Shown: positions 1-7,339, counted from the first letter of the stretch. The stretch is DNA of 11,886 bases from Spirochaetales bacterium (GCA_031280945.1 JAITGB010000102.1:1-11886); one strand, 5' to 3'. The notes: generated by a model from the letters alone, not told the origin. Numbers and translations: made by a program.

Positions 1-13
1 CGTGCCACCGCAT

Positions 14-172
14 GGTTTTGCTCCGCAAAACCAAGCGGGGTAATAGGTCCGTGCGCAAGGGATTGGAGGGGACGCGAAGCGTGTATTTGCGCGTAGCGCA
101 AATACCGAAGCCCCGCAAAGCCCGGTTTTTTGATTTCGCGCCCCCGGCGCGAAATCAAAAAATGCGCCCAAA
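14..172 (+). repeat. Dispersed mosaic hairpin repeat, copy 1
   Basis: Intergenic element built from conserved linkers alternating with perfect triloop palindromes. In order: palindrome 14-21/25-32 (loop tcc); a less conserved linker; conserved block 53-71 (gcgcaagggattggagggg); palindrome 72-75/79-82 (loop gaa); palindrome 83-92/96-105 (loop gta); conserved block 106-125 (contains agccccgcaaagcccgg); a 17-bp perfect palindrome 126-142/146-162 (loop ccc); conserved tail 163-172 (tgcgcccaaa). The same linkers occur in the same order on the opposite strand at 9188-9305. The 53-71 block is identical in both copies, the 106-125 block differs at one base and the tail is identical. The left limit is uncertain because the element may extend beyond the window. 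It resembles REP/BIME-type elements in general design, but I do not recognise it as a named family. It encodes no credible protein. Confidence 0.85.
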
Positions 173-233
173 AAATATAAAAAAAAATTTGTCTACGAGT
201 GTATCTATAGATTTTATCAGAAACTTTTTTTCC

Positions 234-262
234 TTGCCTTTTTCAAAAAGTGAAGTTATCAT
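234..262 (+). promoter_or_regulatory. Predicted sigma70-type promoter of the liv/dha operon
   Basis: A -35 like TTGCCT (234-239) and a -10 like TATCAT (257-262) are separated by exactly 17 bp in an AT-rich stretch that follows repeat copy 1. A start of transcription near 268-270 would give a leader of about 29 nt containing the ribosome binding site AGGAGG (288-293). It is the only promoter-like pair I find before the forward gene block. A poorer candidate (TTGTCT near 189-194 with TTTTAT 17 bp on) lies upstream. Confidence 0.5.
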
Positions 263-297
263 TATTTTTCTGGAGTGTGATTTTTCAAGGAGGTATC

Positions 298-804
298 ATG
301 TCAAACATTAAGAATGTGGCGGGGCCGGTGGACGAGACGGGCGAGGTAAACCGCGCGCAGATTGAACACAGGGCGACCTGGATGGGTTTGATTTTCGATG
401 AGATGAGAAAGGCGGGCCTTGATGCGGAGGGGATTGTCAGGCGGGCGATTCGGCGCTGCGGGAAGATTCACGGCGAGAGTATCAAGAGGCGCTGCGCGGA
501 CCCGTCGAACTGCGGGGATTTCAAAAAGGCTTTTTTGACTGACCTTGTGGTGAAGACTTTCGATATGCGGCCCATAAACGCGGAGAGGGATTCTCTCTAT
601 GTCGATTTTCACTACTGCGCTCTTGTGAGCGCGTGGCAGAAGCTGGGCTTTGACGATAAGACCTGCGACCTTCTGTGCGATTTGGCCATGGAGGGGGACA
701 GGGGAATCGCGGAGGTGATGGGCCTTACGCTGGAGCTTCCCGATACTATTGCGAAGGGCTGCGCGGACTGTAAGCTGCGTTTCCGCAAGCTGGCGCGGGC
801 GTAG
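298..804 (+). CDS. ATC-hydrolase-family protein (L-2-amino-thiazoline-4-carboxylate hydrolase-like)
   Basis: 168 aa, soluble, no signal peptide or membrane segment. The start is chosen at 298 because AGGAGG (288-293) lies 4 nt before it; an in-frame ATG at 250 has no ribosome site and would sit inside the predicted promoter. The C-terminal half matches what I know of the ATC_hydrolase family: an HYC motif (105-107) followed by a tryptophan helix, a CDLLCD-type segment (123-128), a MEGDRGIA stretch (131-138) and a terminal CxxC (155-158) before a basic RFRK. Eight cysteines in 168 residues is high. Founding members hydrolyse L-2-amino-thiazoline-4-carboxylate in cysteine synthesis in Pseudomonas. 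Most relatives have no tested function, so the substrate here is unknown. It is the first gene of the block that continues into the Liv-type importer, so a role in processing or sensing the imported compound is possible but inferred. Confidence 0.6.
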   Translation: MSNIKNVAGPVDETGEVNRAQIEHRATWMGLIFDEMRKAGLDAEGIVRRAIRRCGKIHGESIKRRCADPSNCGDFKKAFLTDLVVKTFDMRPINAERDSLYVDFHYCALVSAWQKLGFDDKTCDLLCDLAMEGDRGIAEVMGLTLELPDTIAKGCADCKLRFRKLARA

Positions 805-826
805 TGTACGCGGCGTTGTTTTTTTT
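794..826 (+). terminator. Terminator/attenuator-like hairpin between the ATC-hydrolase-like gene and livJ
   Basis: A stem of 3 bp (794-796 with 813-815) and 5 bp (799-803 with 807-811, loop gtg), joined by a small internal loop, is followed after 2-3 nt by eight T residues (819-826). It overlaps the stop codon of the upstream gene. Because livJ has a strong ribosome site but no clear promoter of its own, partial read-through (attenuation) is more likely than full termination. Confidence 0.4.
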
Positions 827-830
827 GTAA

Positions 831-853
831 AGGAGGGGGCCGTGCGGCCTCCT
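831..853 (+). promoter_or_regulatory. Hairpin hiding a decoy Shine-Dalgarno ahead of livJ
   Basis: AGGAGG at 831-836 can pair with CCTCCT at 848-853, extended by cc/gg (840-841 with 846-847) across a 3-nt bulge. It has no U-run after it, so it is not a terminator. The ribosome site actually used by livJ (GAGGAGGAG, 865-873) remains outside the stem. The hairpin could protect the 5' end of a processed livJ message. This is inference. Confidence 0.3.
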
Positions 854-877
854 GCAAATATATTGAGGAGGAGTATA

Positions 878-2008
878 ATGAAAAGAGGTGTTTTTGTTTT
901 GGCTCTTGTTCTTGCGGCGTTTCTTGCCGTAGGGTGCGGCGGGGGGCAGTCGCAGGCTTCGTCTGTGCCTGTTAAAATTGCTGTTGCCCTGCCCATGACG
1001 GGGGACAATGCTGAATACGGCAAGAGTTTTTTGACGGCTGCGGAAATTATGGTGGAAAAATGGAACAAGGCGGGCGGCGTTCTGGGCAAGCAGATTGAGC
1101 TTGTTATCTACGACGACAAGAATTCCGCGGAAGAGGCTGCTTCCATTGCGCAGAAAATCGTGAGCGATAAGGATATTATCGGCGTTTTGGGGCATTTTTC
1201 TTCGGGCGTAAGCATGACTGCGGCTCCGACGTATCAGGAAAACAAGGTCATTGAGATTTCCAACTGCGCTTCCCATCCGGGGTATTCGAAAATCGGCAAC
1301 TATATTTTCCGCAACAATACGGTTATTTCCGCGGAGTTCAACGTAATTGTTGATGTTGTGGCCAACGATTTGAAATTAAACAAGGTGGGAATCATCGCCA
1401 TCAAGACGGACTGGGGCAACACTGCGGGGGGTATTGCGGCTGACCTTGTGAAGGCGAATCCGAAGCTCACCCTGGTTGCCCACGAGGAGGTGCTGGAGAC
1501 TTCTGATGACCACGGGCCTGCTATTGCGAAGCTCAAGGCTGCGGGGGCTGAGGCTGTTATTGCTGTTGGCATGTACAGTTTGTACGGGCCTCTTGCGCGT
1601 CAGTACAAGGAGGTTGACCCCAAGATTCAGCTTTTGGGTGTGTCCAACGCGTATACCCAGCAGATTATTCAGTTGGGGGGAGATGCGGTTGAGGGGCTTT
1701 TTGCTCCTGTGAGTTTCTTTGCCCAGTCCGATGACCCGGAAGTGAAGGCTTTTGTGGATGAGTTCAAAAAGCGTTTTGGCATGGAGCCTTCGGCTCTTGC
1801 GGCCCAAGCCTACGATTCCATTGGTATTCTTCTTGAGGCTATCAAGAGCGCGGGCAGTCTTGAGCGCGAAAAGGTCCGGGATGCGGTAAACTCTATAAGC
1901 TATCCTGGTATTACGGGGCCGACAAATTTCGACAGCATAGGGGACGCGGACAAGAAGTTCCAGAAGGTACGCATTCAGGGCGGCAAGTTTATTCAGTACA
2001 AGGGTTAG
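878..2008 (+). CDS. livJ: Liv-type ABC importer solute-binding lipoprotein
   Basis: 376 aa. The start at 878 follows GAGGAGGAG (865-873) and begins a lipoprotein signal: M-K-R, a hydrophobic core (residues 5-18), then AVGC with the lipidated cysteine at residue 20. The -3 position is Ala instead of the usual Leu, a relaxed lipobox of the sort known in spirochaetes. A Gly/Ser/Gln-rich tether follows. The mature part is a type I periplasmic-binding fold of the Peripla_BP_6 kind: VKIAVALPMTGDNAEYG, then a KWNKAGGVLGKQIEL segment and a second lobe with AAQAYDSIGILLEAI near the C terminus. It captures the ligand outside the inner membrane and delivers it to LivHM. The family binds branched-chain and other amino acids, but also amides and aromatic acids, so the ligand cannot be read from sequence. 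Hairpins with U-runs lie on both sides of the gene, consistent with a separately accumulating transcript. Confidence 0.9.
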   Translation: MKRGVFVLALVLAAFLAVGCGGGQSQASSVPVKIAVALPMTGDNAEYGKSFLTAAEIMVEKWNKAGGVLGKQIELVIYDDKNSAEEAASIAQKIVSDKDIIGVLGHFSSGVSMTAAPTYQENKVIEISNCASHPGYSKIGNYIFRNNTVISAEFNVIVDVVANDLKLNKVGIIAIKTDWGNTAGGIAADLVKANPKLTLVAHEEVLETSDDHGPAIAKLKAAGAEAVIAVGMYSLYGPLARQYKEVDPKIQLLGVSNAYTQQIIQLGGDAVEGLFAPVSFFAQSDDPEVKAFVDEFKKRFGMEPSALAAQAYDSIGILLEAIKSAGSLEREKVRDAVNSISYPGITGPTNFDSIGDADKKFQKVRIQGGKFIQYKG

Positions 2009-2021
2009 CGTTTTCGGTTGT

Positions 2022-2041
2022 GCGGCCCTGCCGCGTTTTTT
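2022..2041 (+). terminator. Intrinsic terminator/attenuator between livJ and livH
   Basis: A perfect 5-bp GC stem (GCGGC 2022-2026, GCCGC 2030-2034, loop cct) is followed by one G and six T residues (2036-2041), 14 nt after the livJ stop. The stem is short, so leaky termination is expected. A partial terminator after the binding-protein gene is a known way for ABC operons to make more binding protein than permease. The rest of the 138-bp spacer up to livH shows no clear promoter. Confidence 0.55.
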
Positions 2042-2146
2042 GAGTTTTCCAACCCTAGAGTTTTACCTGGTTTTTGCGCTGACTTGAAGAGGCGGGGAGA
2101 GGGGCCGGAAGGTTCCTTTCCGCGCTGTTCGTTTTCGGGGGGAGAT

Positions 2147-3028
2147 ATGGCTATTTTTATCCAGCAGTTGTGTAACGGTTTGGCTTTGGGGCTGGTATAC
2201 GCCCTGGTCGCTGTGGGCTACTCGCTTGTGTTTGGCATCCTCAGGCTGATTAATTTTTCGCACGGCGCGGTGTACGCTTTTGGCGCTCACGCGGCCTTTT
2301 TTTTCGTGGGACTTAATTTTGGTCCTGTTCCGGCTATTATCGCGGCGCTTGTGATTACCGGTCTTTTGGGCGTTGTTATAGACAAGACGGCCCTTGCTCC
2401 CCTGCGCAAAAAGAGGTCGGTTCCCATTGCGGCTCTTGTAACGACTTTGGGTATTTCCAACATCATTCAGAATTTGCTGGTAGTAAAATTCGGCAGCCAG
2501 AGAAAGCCTTTTCCTGATTTTTTCAATTTGGGGGCTTTTACTCTGGGGGGAATTCAGTTCAGCAGCAGGCAGTTTGTCATGTTCGGCGTGTCCCTGGTTC
2601 TTCTTCTTTTGCTTCTTCTGGTTGTCAATAAAACGAAAATTGGTCTTGCCATGAGGGCTACGGCGCAGAACGCGAAGGCTGCTTCCCTTATGGGAATTAA
2701 TGTCAACAGTATCATTACTTTGACTTTTCTTATGGGCGGGGCTTCCGCGGCCATCGCGGGGGGCATGGTTGGGGGGTATTATCAGGTTGTGTACCCGGGT
2801 ATGGGTTTTATGATTGGCCTCAAGGCTTTTGCGGCTTCGGTTTTGGGGGGCATTGGGAGCCTGCCGGGGGCTCTTGTGGGGGGCTTGTTGGTTGGGGTTA
2901 TTGAGAGTATTGCGGCCCTGTATATAGGTTCAAACTACCGCGATTCCATGGCCTTTATCATTCTGATAGTTGTGCTGATTGTCCGGCCTGCGGGACTTTT
3001 CGGCAAAAACGAAGTTGTAAAGGTGTAA
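2147..3028 (+). CDS. livH: Liv-type ABC importer permease, LivH subunit
   Basis: 293 aa, very hydrophobic, with about eight membrane segments. The start at 2147 (MAIFIQQL) follows a G-rich ribosome site (2137-2144) with unusually short spacing. An in-frame ATG at 2018 would add 43 residues that are Pro/Gly/Arg-rich and unlike the family, so it is rejected. Family signatures include GLALGLVYALVAVGYSLVFG (11-30), NFSHGAVYAFGAH (36-48) and the cytoplasmic coupling segment MRATAQNAKAASLMGI (169-184). A late GLKAFAASVLGGIGSLPGAL (224-243) and a C-terminal RPAGLFGK (280-287) are also typical. It forms the transmembrane channel with LivM and is driven by LivG and LivF. The stop lies 3 nt before the livM start codon. 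Confidence 0.93.
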   Translation: MAIFIQQLCNGLALGLVYALVAVGYSLVFGILRLINFSHGAVYAFGAHAAFFFVGLNFGPVPAIIAALVITGLLGVVIDKTALAPLRKKRSVPIAALVTTLGISNIIQNLLVVKFGSQRKPFPDFFNLGAFTLGGIQFSSRQFVMFGVSLVLLLLLLLVVNKTKIGLAMRATAQNAKAASLMGINVNSIITLTFLMGGASAAIAGGMVGGYYQVVYPGMGFMIGLKAFAASVLGGIGSLPGALVGGLLVGVIESIAALYIGSNYRDSMAFIILIVVLIVRPAGLFGKNEVVKV

Positions 3029-3031
3029 GCT

Positions 3032-4066
3032 GTGAATATACCCAACATGGATATTACGGGCCGGCTCGAACGTTTTTTCTCCCAAAGGCGGATTTTCTTT
3101 TTTGCCGTGGTTATTGCGCTTCTCGCGGCTCTGCCGGCTTTTGGTTTTAGCCGCTACATTATGCGGATTTGTATTGTCATAAGCATCTATTCCATGCTGA
3201 CCCTGGCCCTGAACCTTGTGGCGGGCTACACAGGGCAGCTTTCCATGGGGAACGGGGGTTTCTACGCCATAGGCGCGTATACGGCTACCCTTCTTATGAT
3301 AAACGCGGGTTTGAGTTTTTGGTCTTCTCTTGTTGTCGCCGCGGCCTTTGCGGGCATAAGCGGGTTTCTTTTGGGGCTTCCTACTTTACGGCTCAAGGGT
3401 TCCTACCTGACTATTGTTACCCTGGGGTTCGGCGAGATTGTGCGCATGATACTGATGAACTGGGACACTGTTACCAACGGGACTTTGGGCGTGAGGAACA
3501 TTCCCCTGCCGTCTTTGTTCGGGGTGAGCCTGTCTTTTACGAACCACGGCCTGTACTATCTGGCTTTGGTTCTTACGGCTTTGGTTTCGGTGTTCTGCGC
3601 CCTGGTTATCAACTCTAAAGTTGGGAGGGCTTTTATCGCCATACGCGAGGATGAGATTGCGGCCCAGATGATGGGGATAAAGACTGTCCGCTACAAGGTT
3701 TTGGCTTTTGTGCTGTCGGCTACAATTTCCGGTATTGCGGGAGCTTTTTACGCGCCCATGGTGGGCTACATAGACCCCAACTCTTTTACCTTTGATATTT
3801 CTTCCCAAATAATCAGCATGGCTATTCTGGGGGGGCTGGGAACCATGCGGGGTATGTATTTTGGGGCTGCGGCCCTGATTGTTTTTCCTGAGGTGTCGCG
3901 CTTTCTTATGGATTACCGTTTTGTTATTTACGGTCTTATTCTGGTGCTGATGATGCGTTTCCGGCCCCAGGGGCTTTTGGGGTGGAGAACGCGCCTGCCC
4001 TACAGGTTCGGCAAGGTTCTTGAAAGACAGCTTGCGGCGGAGGGTTCTCTTCCGCCTTTACTTTAA
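3032..4066 (+). CDS. livM: Liv-type ABC importer permease, LivM subunit
   Basis: 344 aa inner-membrane permease and partner of LivH. The start is taken as GTG at 3032, 3 nt after the livH stop, with AAAGGTG (3019-3025, inside the end of livH) as ribosome site. The next ATG (3047) has no such site and would shorten the protein by 5 residues. A hydrophilic N-terminal stretch with RLERFFSQRR precedes the first membrane helix (about 21-38). Family signatures: LSMGNGGFYAIGAYTAT (70-86), LPTLRLKGSYLTIVTLGFGE (116-135), the ATPase-coupling segment GRAFIAIREDEIAAQMMGI (198-216), and AILGGLGTMRGMYFGAA (264-280), then a C-terminal RPQGLLG. Tight spacing to livH suggests translational coupling. Confidence 0.93.
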   Translation: MNIPNMDITGRLERFFSQRRIFFFAVVIALLAALPAFGFSRYIMRICIVISIYSMLTLALNLVAGYTGQLSMGNGGFYAIGAYTATLLMINAGLSFWSSLVVAAAFAGISGFLLGLPTLRLKGSYLTIVTLGFGEIVRMILMNWDTVTNGTLGVRNIPLPSLFGVSLSFTNHGLYYLALVLTALVSVFCALVINSKVGRAFIAIREDEIAAQMMGIKTVRYKVLAFVLSATISGIAGAFYAPMVGYIDPNSFTFDISSQIISMAILGGLGTMRGMYFGAAALIVFPEVSRFLMDYRFVIYGLILVLMMRFRPQGLLGWRTRLPYRFGKVLERQLAAEGSLPPLL

Positions 4067-4085
4067 GGGAGGGGGCTTTAAGAAT

Positions 4086-4871
4086 ATGCCGTTACTGCAC
4101 ATAAAGGATATTTCCTTGAGTTTCGGCGGCCTCAAGGCCGTTGACAGCGTTAATATCCGCGTGGACGAGGGGGAAATCGTTTCCCTGATTGGGCCCAACG
4201 GGGCGGGAAAGACGACTGTCTTTAACATTCTTACGGGTATTTACACGGTTGATTCGGGGGAAATTTTTTTTGAGGGAAACGCGATTCAGAACAAAATACC
4301 CCAGGATATTGTCGAGGCGGGAATAGCGCGGACTTTTCAGAATATCAGGCTTTTCCGCAATATGCGGGTTATAGAAAACGTTCTTATCGGTTCGCACATC
4401 AGGGAGCCCTACAATTTTTTTCAGGCTGTTTTCAGGACACGGCGTTTTCGGGATTCCGAGCGCGAGAACACCTTGAAGGCGGTGCGGCTTCTGCGTGAGG
4501 TGGGCCTTCTTGCGCGAACCCACGACTACGCGGCAAACCTGCCCTACGGCGAGCAGCGCAAGCTGGAAATAGCGCGCGCCCTTGCCACGGGGGCAAAGCT
4601 GATTCTTTTGGACGAGCCCGCCGCGGGCATGAACCCGCAGGAATCCGAGGAGCTTCTGCGTTTTATCCTTTCCCTGAGAGGGAGGGGCTACACTATTTTG
4701 ATGATAGAACACGACATGAGCGTTGTTATGAACATCTCCGACAGGATTTATGTGCTTGACTACGGAAAACTCATTTCCGAGGGCCTGCCCCGGCAGGTCG
4801 CAAATGACCCTAAGGTCATAGAAGCCTATTTGGGAGGGGTGCCGGATGCTGCTGAAAATAACAGGGCTTAA
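4086..4871 (+). CDS. livG: Liv-type ABC importer ATPase, LivG subunit
   Basis: 261 aa cytoplasmic ATPase. The start at 4086 (MPLLHIKDISLSFGGLKAV) lies 10-13 nt after a purine-rich ribosome site (4067-4075). An in-frame ATG at 4020 lies within livM and is rejected. Walker A GPNGAGKTT is at 36-44, the Q-loop in ARTFQNIRLF (81-90), the signature LPYGEQRKLEIARAL (152-166, in place of LSGGQ, as is usual for LivG), Walker B KLILLDEPAAGMN (171-183) and the H-loop in MIEHDM (206-211). All catalytic elements are present. The C-terminal EAYLG segment is typical of LivG. It pairs with LivF as an ATPase heterodimer, and the end of the gene overlaps livF by 26 nt. Confidence 0.95.
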   Translation: MPLLHIKDISLSFGGLKAVDSVNIRVDEGEIVSLIGPNGAGKTTVFNILTGIYTVDSGEIFFEGNAIQNKIPQDIVEAGIARTFQNIRLFRNMRVIENVLIGSHIREPYNFFQAVFRTRRFRDSERENTLKAVRLLREVGLLARTHDYAANLPYGEQRKLEIARALATGAKLILLDEPAAGMNPQESEELLRFILSLRGRGYTILMIEHDMSVVMNISDRIYVLDYGKLISEGLPRQVANDPKVIEAYLGGVPDAAENNRA

Positions 4872-5556
4872 CGCTTTTTATGATAATGTCCACGCCCTGA
4901 AAAACATAGACCTCACTATTGAAAAGGGCGAAATCGTTTCCCTCATCGGCAGTAACGGCGCGGGAAAAACTTCTACCTTGAGCTGTATTACAGGGCTTGT
5001 GGCGGCGAGGTCAGGCCGCATTGTGTACAAGGACAGGGATATTACGAATTTCCCTGCGCATAAAATTGTGGGTCTGGGTATAAGCCTCTCTCCTGAGGGC
5101 CGCGAGGTTTTTCCGGGCCTTACTGTGGAGGAGAACCTCAGGCTGGGAATGTACGCGAAGGGGGGCAGGAAAGAGAGTGCGCCCTACGCGAGGGTGTACG
5201 AGCTTTTTCCGCGCTTAAAGGAGAGGAACCAGCAAATAGCGGGAACCCTTTCCGGCGGGGAGCAGCAGATGCTTGCCATTGCGCGGGCCCTTATGAGCGA
5301 GCCGGAGCTTCTTCTTTTGGATGAGCCTTCCCTGGGGCTTGCCCCCAACCTTGTTCTCCTGATTTTTGAGCTTATCAAGGAAATCAGCAAGCAGGGCGTT
5401 ACCATTCTTCTTGTGGAACAAAACGCCAACATGGCCCTGCTTGTGTCAAACCGCGCCTATGTTCTTGAAACCGGAAGGGTTGCTCTTTCGGGGGAATCTG
5501 GAAGTCTTTTGAACGATGAGAACATAAAAAAAGCCTATCTGGGCAATGTTTCATAA
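4846..5556 (+). CDS. livF: Liv-type ABC importer ATPase, LivF subunit
   Basis: 236 aa, the usual LivF length. The ATG at 4846 is 6 nt after GGGAGGGG (4832-4839) and lies 26 nt inside livG in another frame, so the two ATPases are probably translationally coupled. Walker A GSNGAGKT is at 35-42, the Q-loop position is replaced by SPEGREVFPGLTVEENL (82-98) as in the family, signature LSGGEQQ (135-141) and Walker B ELLLLDEPSLGLAP (154-167). The H-loop region reads LLVEQNA (188-194), with the Gln typical of LivF in place of His. The heterodimer may therefore have unequal ATP sites; this is known for the family and not an anomaly here. Confidence 0.95.
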   Translation: MLLKITGLNAFYDNVHALKNIDLTIEKGEIVSLIGSNGAGKTSTLSCITGLVAARSGRIVYKDRDITNFPAHKIVGLGISLSPEGREVFPGLTVEENLRLGMYAKGGRKESAPYARVYELFPRLKERNQQIAGTLSGGEQQMLAIARALMSEPELLLLDEPSLGLAPNLVLLIFELIKEISKQGVTILLVEQNANMALLVSNRAYVLETGRVALSGESGSLLNDENIKKAYLGNVS

Positions 5557-5580
5557 CCTTGTGGTAATAAGGAGAAGACA

Positions 5581-7329
5581 ATGAAAAAACTGCTGGGCGC
5601 CGTGGAAAACGCTGTGTACGAAATGGGGGCCGGAATCGCGGCTGCCCACACGGGAATTATTTTTAACAATCAGTACAAGTACCTCCGCAAGAGGGAAATA
5701 GACAAAAACAAGGTGAGCCTTTTAAGCGGCGGCGGCAGCGGACACGAGCCGGCCCACGCGGGGTATATAGGAAAGGGTATGCTCGATGCGGCTGTGTGCG
5801 GGGATGTTTTTGCTTCTCCCTCGCAGATACAGGTGTATCAGGCCATCAAGGACTCCGCGGGAGAAAAGGGGACTTTACTTATCATAAAAAACTACTCCGG
5901 CGATATTATGAACTTTCAGAACGCGGCTTTTCTCGCGGGCATGGACGGCCATACGGTAGACTATATAAAAGTCTGCGATGATATTGCCGTTGAGGACAGC
6001 CTCTACACCGTGGGCCGGCGCGGGGTTGCGGGAACCGTCCTTGTACACAAAATCGCGGGGGCCGCGGCAGAGCGGGGAGGAGACCTCGCCGAGGTTAAGC
6101 ATCTTGCCCAGAGGGCGGCGGATAATGTGCGCAGCCTGGGTTTCGCGTTTTCGCCCTGCACGGTGCCGGCAAAGGGAACGCCGACTTTTACCCTTGCCGA
6201 AGATGAGATGGAATACGGCATCGGCATACACGGGGAGCCGGGTATACGGCGGGAGAAGATTGCCGGAGCGGGGGAACTTGCGAGGCGCATTATTCCCGCG
6301 ATTATGGCGGACTTAAAACTTTCCTCCGGGACAGAAGCGGCTCTTCTTGTAAACGGGTTTGGGGCCACGCCTCTTATGGAGCTGTACGTTCTTGCATATA
6401 CGGCTCTGGGGGAGCTTGCCAGGGCGGGCGTAAAGACCTACAGGCTCTTTGCGGGAAACTACATGACGAGCCTTGAAATGGCGGGGGCTTCGGTTTCCCT
6501 CCTGAAACTGGACGATGAGTTAAAAGCCCTTCTCGATGCGCCAAGCGATGCTCCGGCTTTTCCCGTGCAGGGCAGGGTGAGGCCGCCGGAATTTCTTCCG
6601 GCCCTGCCGCAGGCAAAAAATGAGGCTGTGTCCTACACGGTCCAGACGAGCGCGGACTTTGCCGTGATTGGCGAGGAGGGCCTTACGCTGGGCAACATGA
6701 CGTATCTTTTGGACAAGATGAGCGAGGTCATTATCGACAACGAGGTGGCTTTCTGCGATATGGATGCCCACGGAGGGGACGGGGACTTTGGCATGAGCAT
6801 TGCGAAGGGTTTCAGGCAGCTCAAATACGAGTGGCGAGCCATTACCTCCCGCGTCAAAACCATTGGAGAATTTCTTGATGCGTGTTCGGTGGTAATTATG
6901 GAACACTGCGGCGGCGCGTCCGGCCCCATTTGGGGTTTCGCGTTTAAGTACGCGGCAAAGGCCGCGGCGGGCAAGGAAAAACTTTCTGTGGCGGATTTCG
7001 CTGAAGTGATGAAGGCCGCTGTTGCCGGGGTACAGGAGACGGGGAAGCGTTCCTTTGGCCGGGGCGCGGCCGTGGGGGACAAGACCCTCGCCGATGCCCT
7101 TATCCCCTCTGCGGAATCCTGGGCGTCTTCGGCACAGGCAGGGACGGCTTTTCCGGCTGCTTTTAAGGCCGCGGCGCTGGCCGCCGCACGCGGGGCTGAG
7201 GCCACAAAAAACATCGTGGCCCGCATGGGCCGCGCGGAAAACGCGGGCGAGCGCAGTCTTGGCTACCCCGATGCGGGCGCGTACGCCCTGGGCGTTATTT
7301 TTACGGAGCTTGCGCGCAGCGTGCGGTGA
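5581..7329 (+). CDS. Single-chain dihydroxyacetone-kinase-type protein (DhaK-DhaL fusion, ATP-dependent type)
   Basis: 582 aa, soluble. The start at 5581 follows AAGGAGA (5569-5575); the livF stop is 24 nt upstream on the same strand, so it belongs to the liv operon. The N-terminal DhaK domain (about 1-330) has GGGSGHEPAHAG (50-61), GDVFASPS (74-81), NYSGDIMNF (104-112) and GIHGEPG (215-221). H217 matches the histidine that binds dihydroxyacetone as a hemiaminal, and H55 and D108 match the other active-site residues of E. coli DhaK. After a Pro/Ala linker (about 320-360) the DhaL ATP-binding domain has the Mg-binding aspartates D395, D400 and D402 (DMDAHGGDGDFG), GGASGPIWG (444-452) and ERSLGYPDAGA (557-567). 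This layout is that of Citrobacter-type ATP kinases (about 550 aa), not the PTS-dependent three-protein system. Related enzymes phosphorylate glyceraldehyde or ketotetroses, so the true substrate is open. It stops 10 bp before the convergent aroA stop with no visible terminator between. Confidence 0.9.
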   Translation: MKKLLGAVENAVYEMGAGIAAAHTGIIFNNQYKYLRKREIDKNKVSLLSGGGSGHEPAHAGYIGKGMLDAAVCGDVFASPSQIQVYQAIKDSAGEKGTLLIIKNYSGDIMNFQNAAFLAGMDGHTVDYIKVCDDIAVEDSLYTVGRRGVAGTVLVHKIAGAAAERGGDLAEVKHLAQRAADNVRSLGFAFSPCTVPAKGTPTFTLAEDEMEYGIGIHGEPGIRREKIAGAGELARRIIPAIMADLKLSSGTEAALLVNGFGATPLMELYVLAYTALGELARAGVKTYRLFAGNYMTSLEMAGASVSLLKLDDELKALLDAPSDAPAFPVQGRVRPPEFLPALPQAKNEAVSYTVQTSADFAVIGEEGLTLGNMTYLLDKMSEVIIDNEVAFCDMDAHGGDGDFGMSIAKGFRQLKYEWRAITSRVKTIGEFLDACSVVIMEHCGGASGPIWGFAFKYAAKAAAGKEKLSVADFAEVMKAAVAGVQETGKRSFGRGAAVGDKTLADALIPSAESWASSAQAGTAFPAAFKAAALAAARGAEATKNIVARMGRAENAGERSLGYPDAGAYALGVIFTELARSVR

Positions 7330-7339
7330 TTCCCAAAAA

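Noticed and set aside
14..172. CRISPR-like or tRNA-like structure in the repeat region
   Set aside because: No evenly spaced direct repeats and no cloverleaf with an anticodon arm or CCA end. The structure is a string of independent palindromes.
12..311. 99-codon + strand frame covering repeat copy 1
   Set aside because: The frame simply reads through the palindromes and the promoter. It has no ribosome site at its start and the equivalent frame is not kept in copy 2.
301..1089. 262-codon minus-strand frame across the first gene and the start of livJ
   Set aside because: It overlaps two well-supported + strand genes with good ribosome sites and has no domain of its own.
7330..7339. Shared bidirectional terminator between the kinase gene and aroA
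   Set aside because: Only 10 bp separate the stop codons and I find no convincing stem with U-runs in the adjacent sequence.
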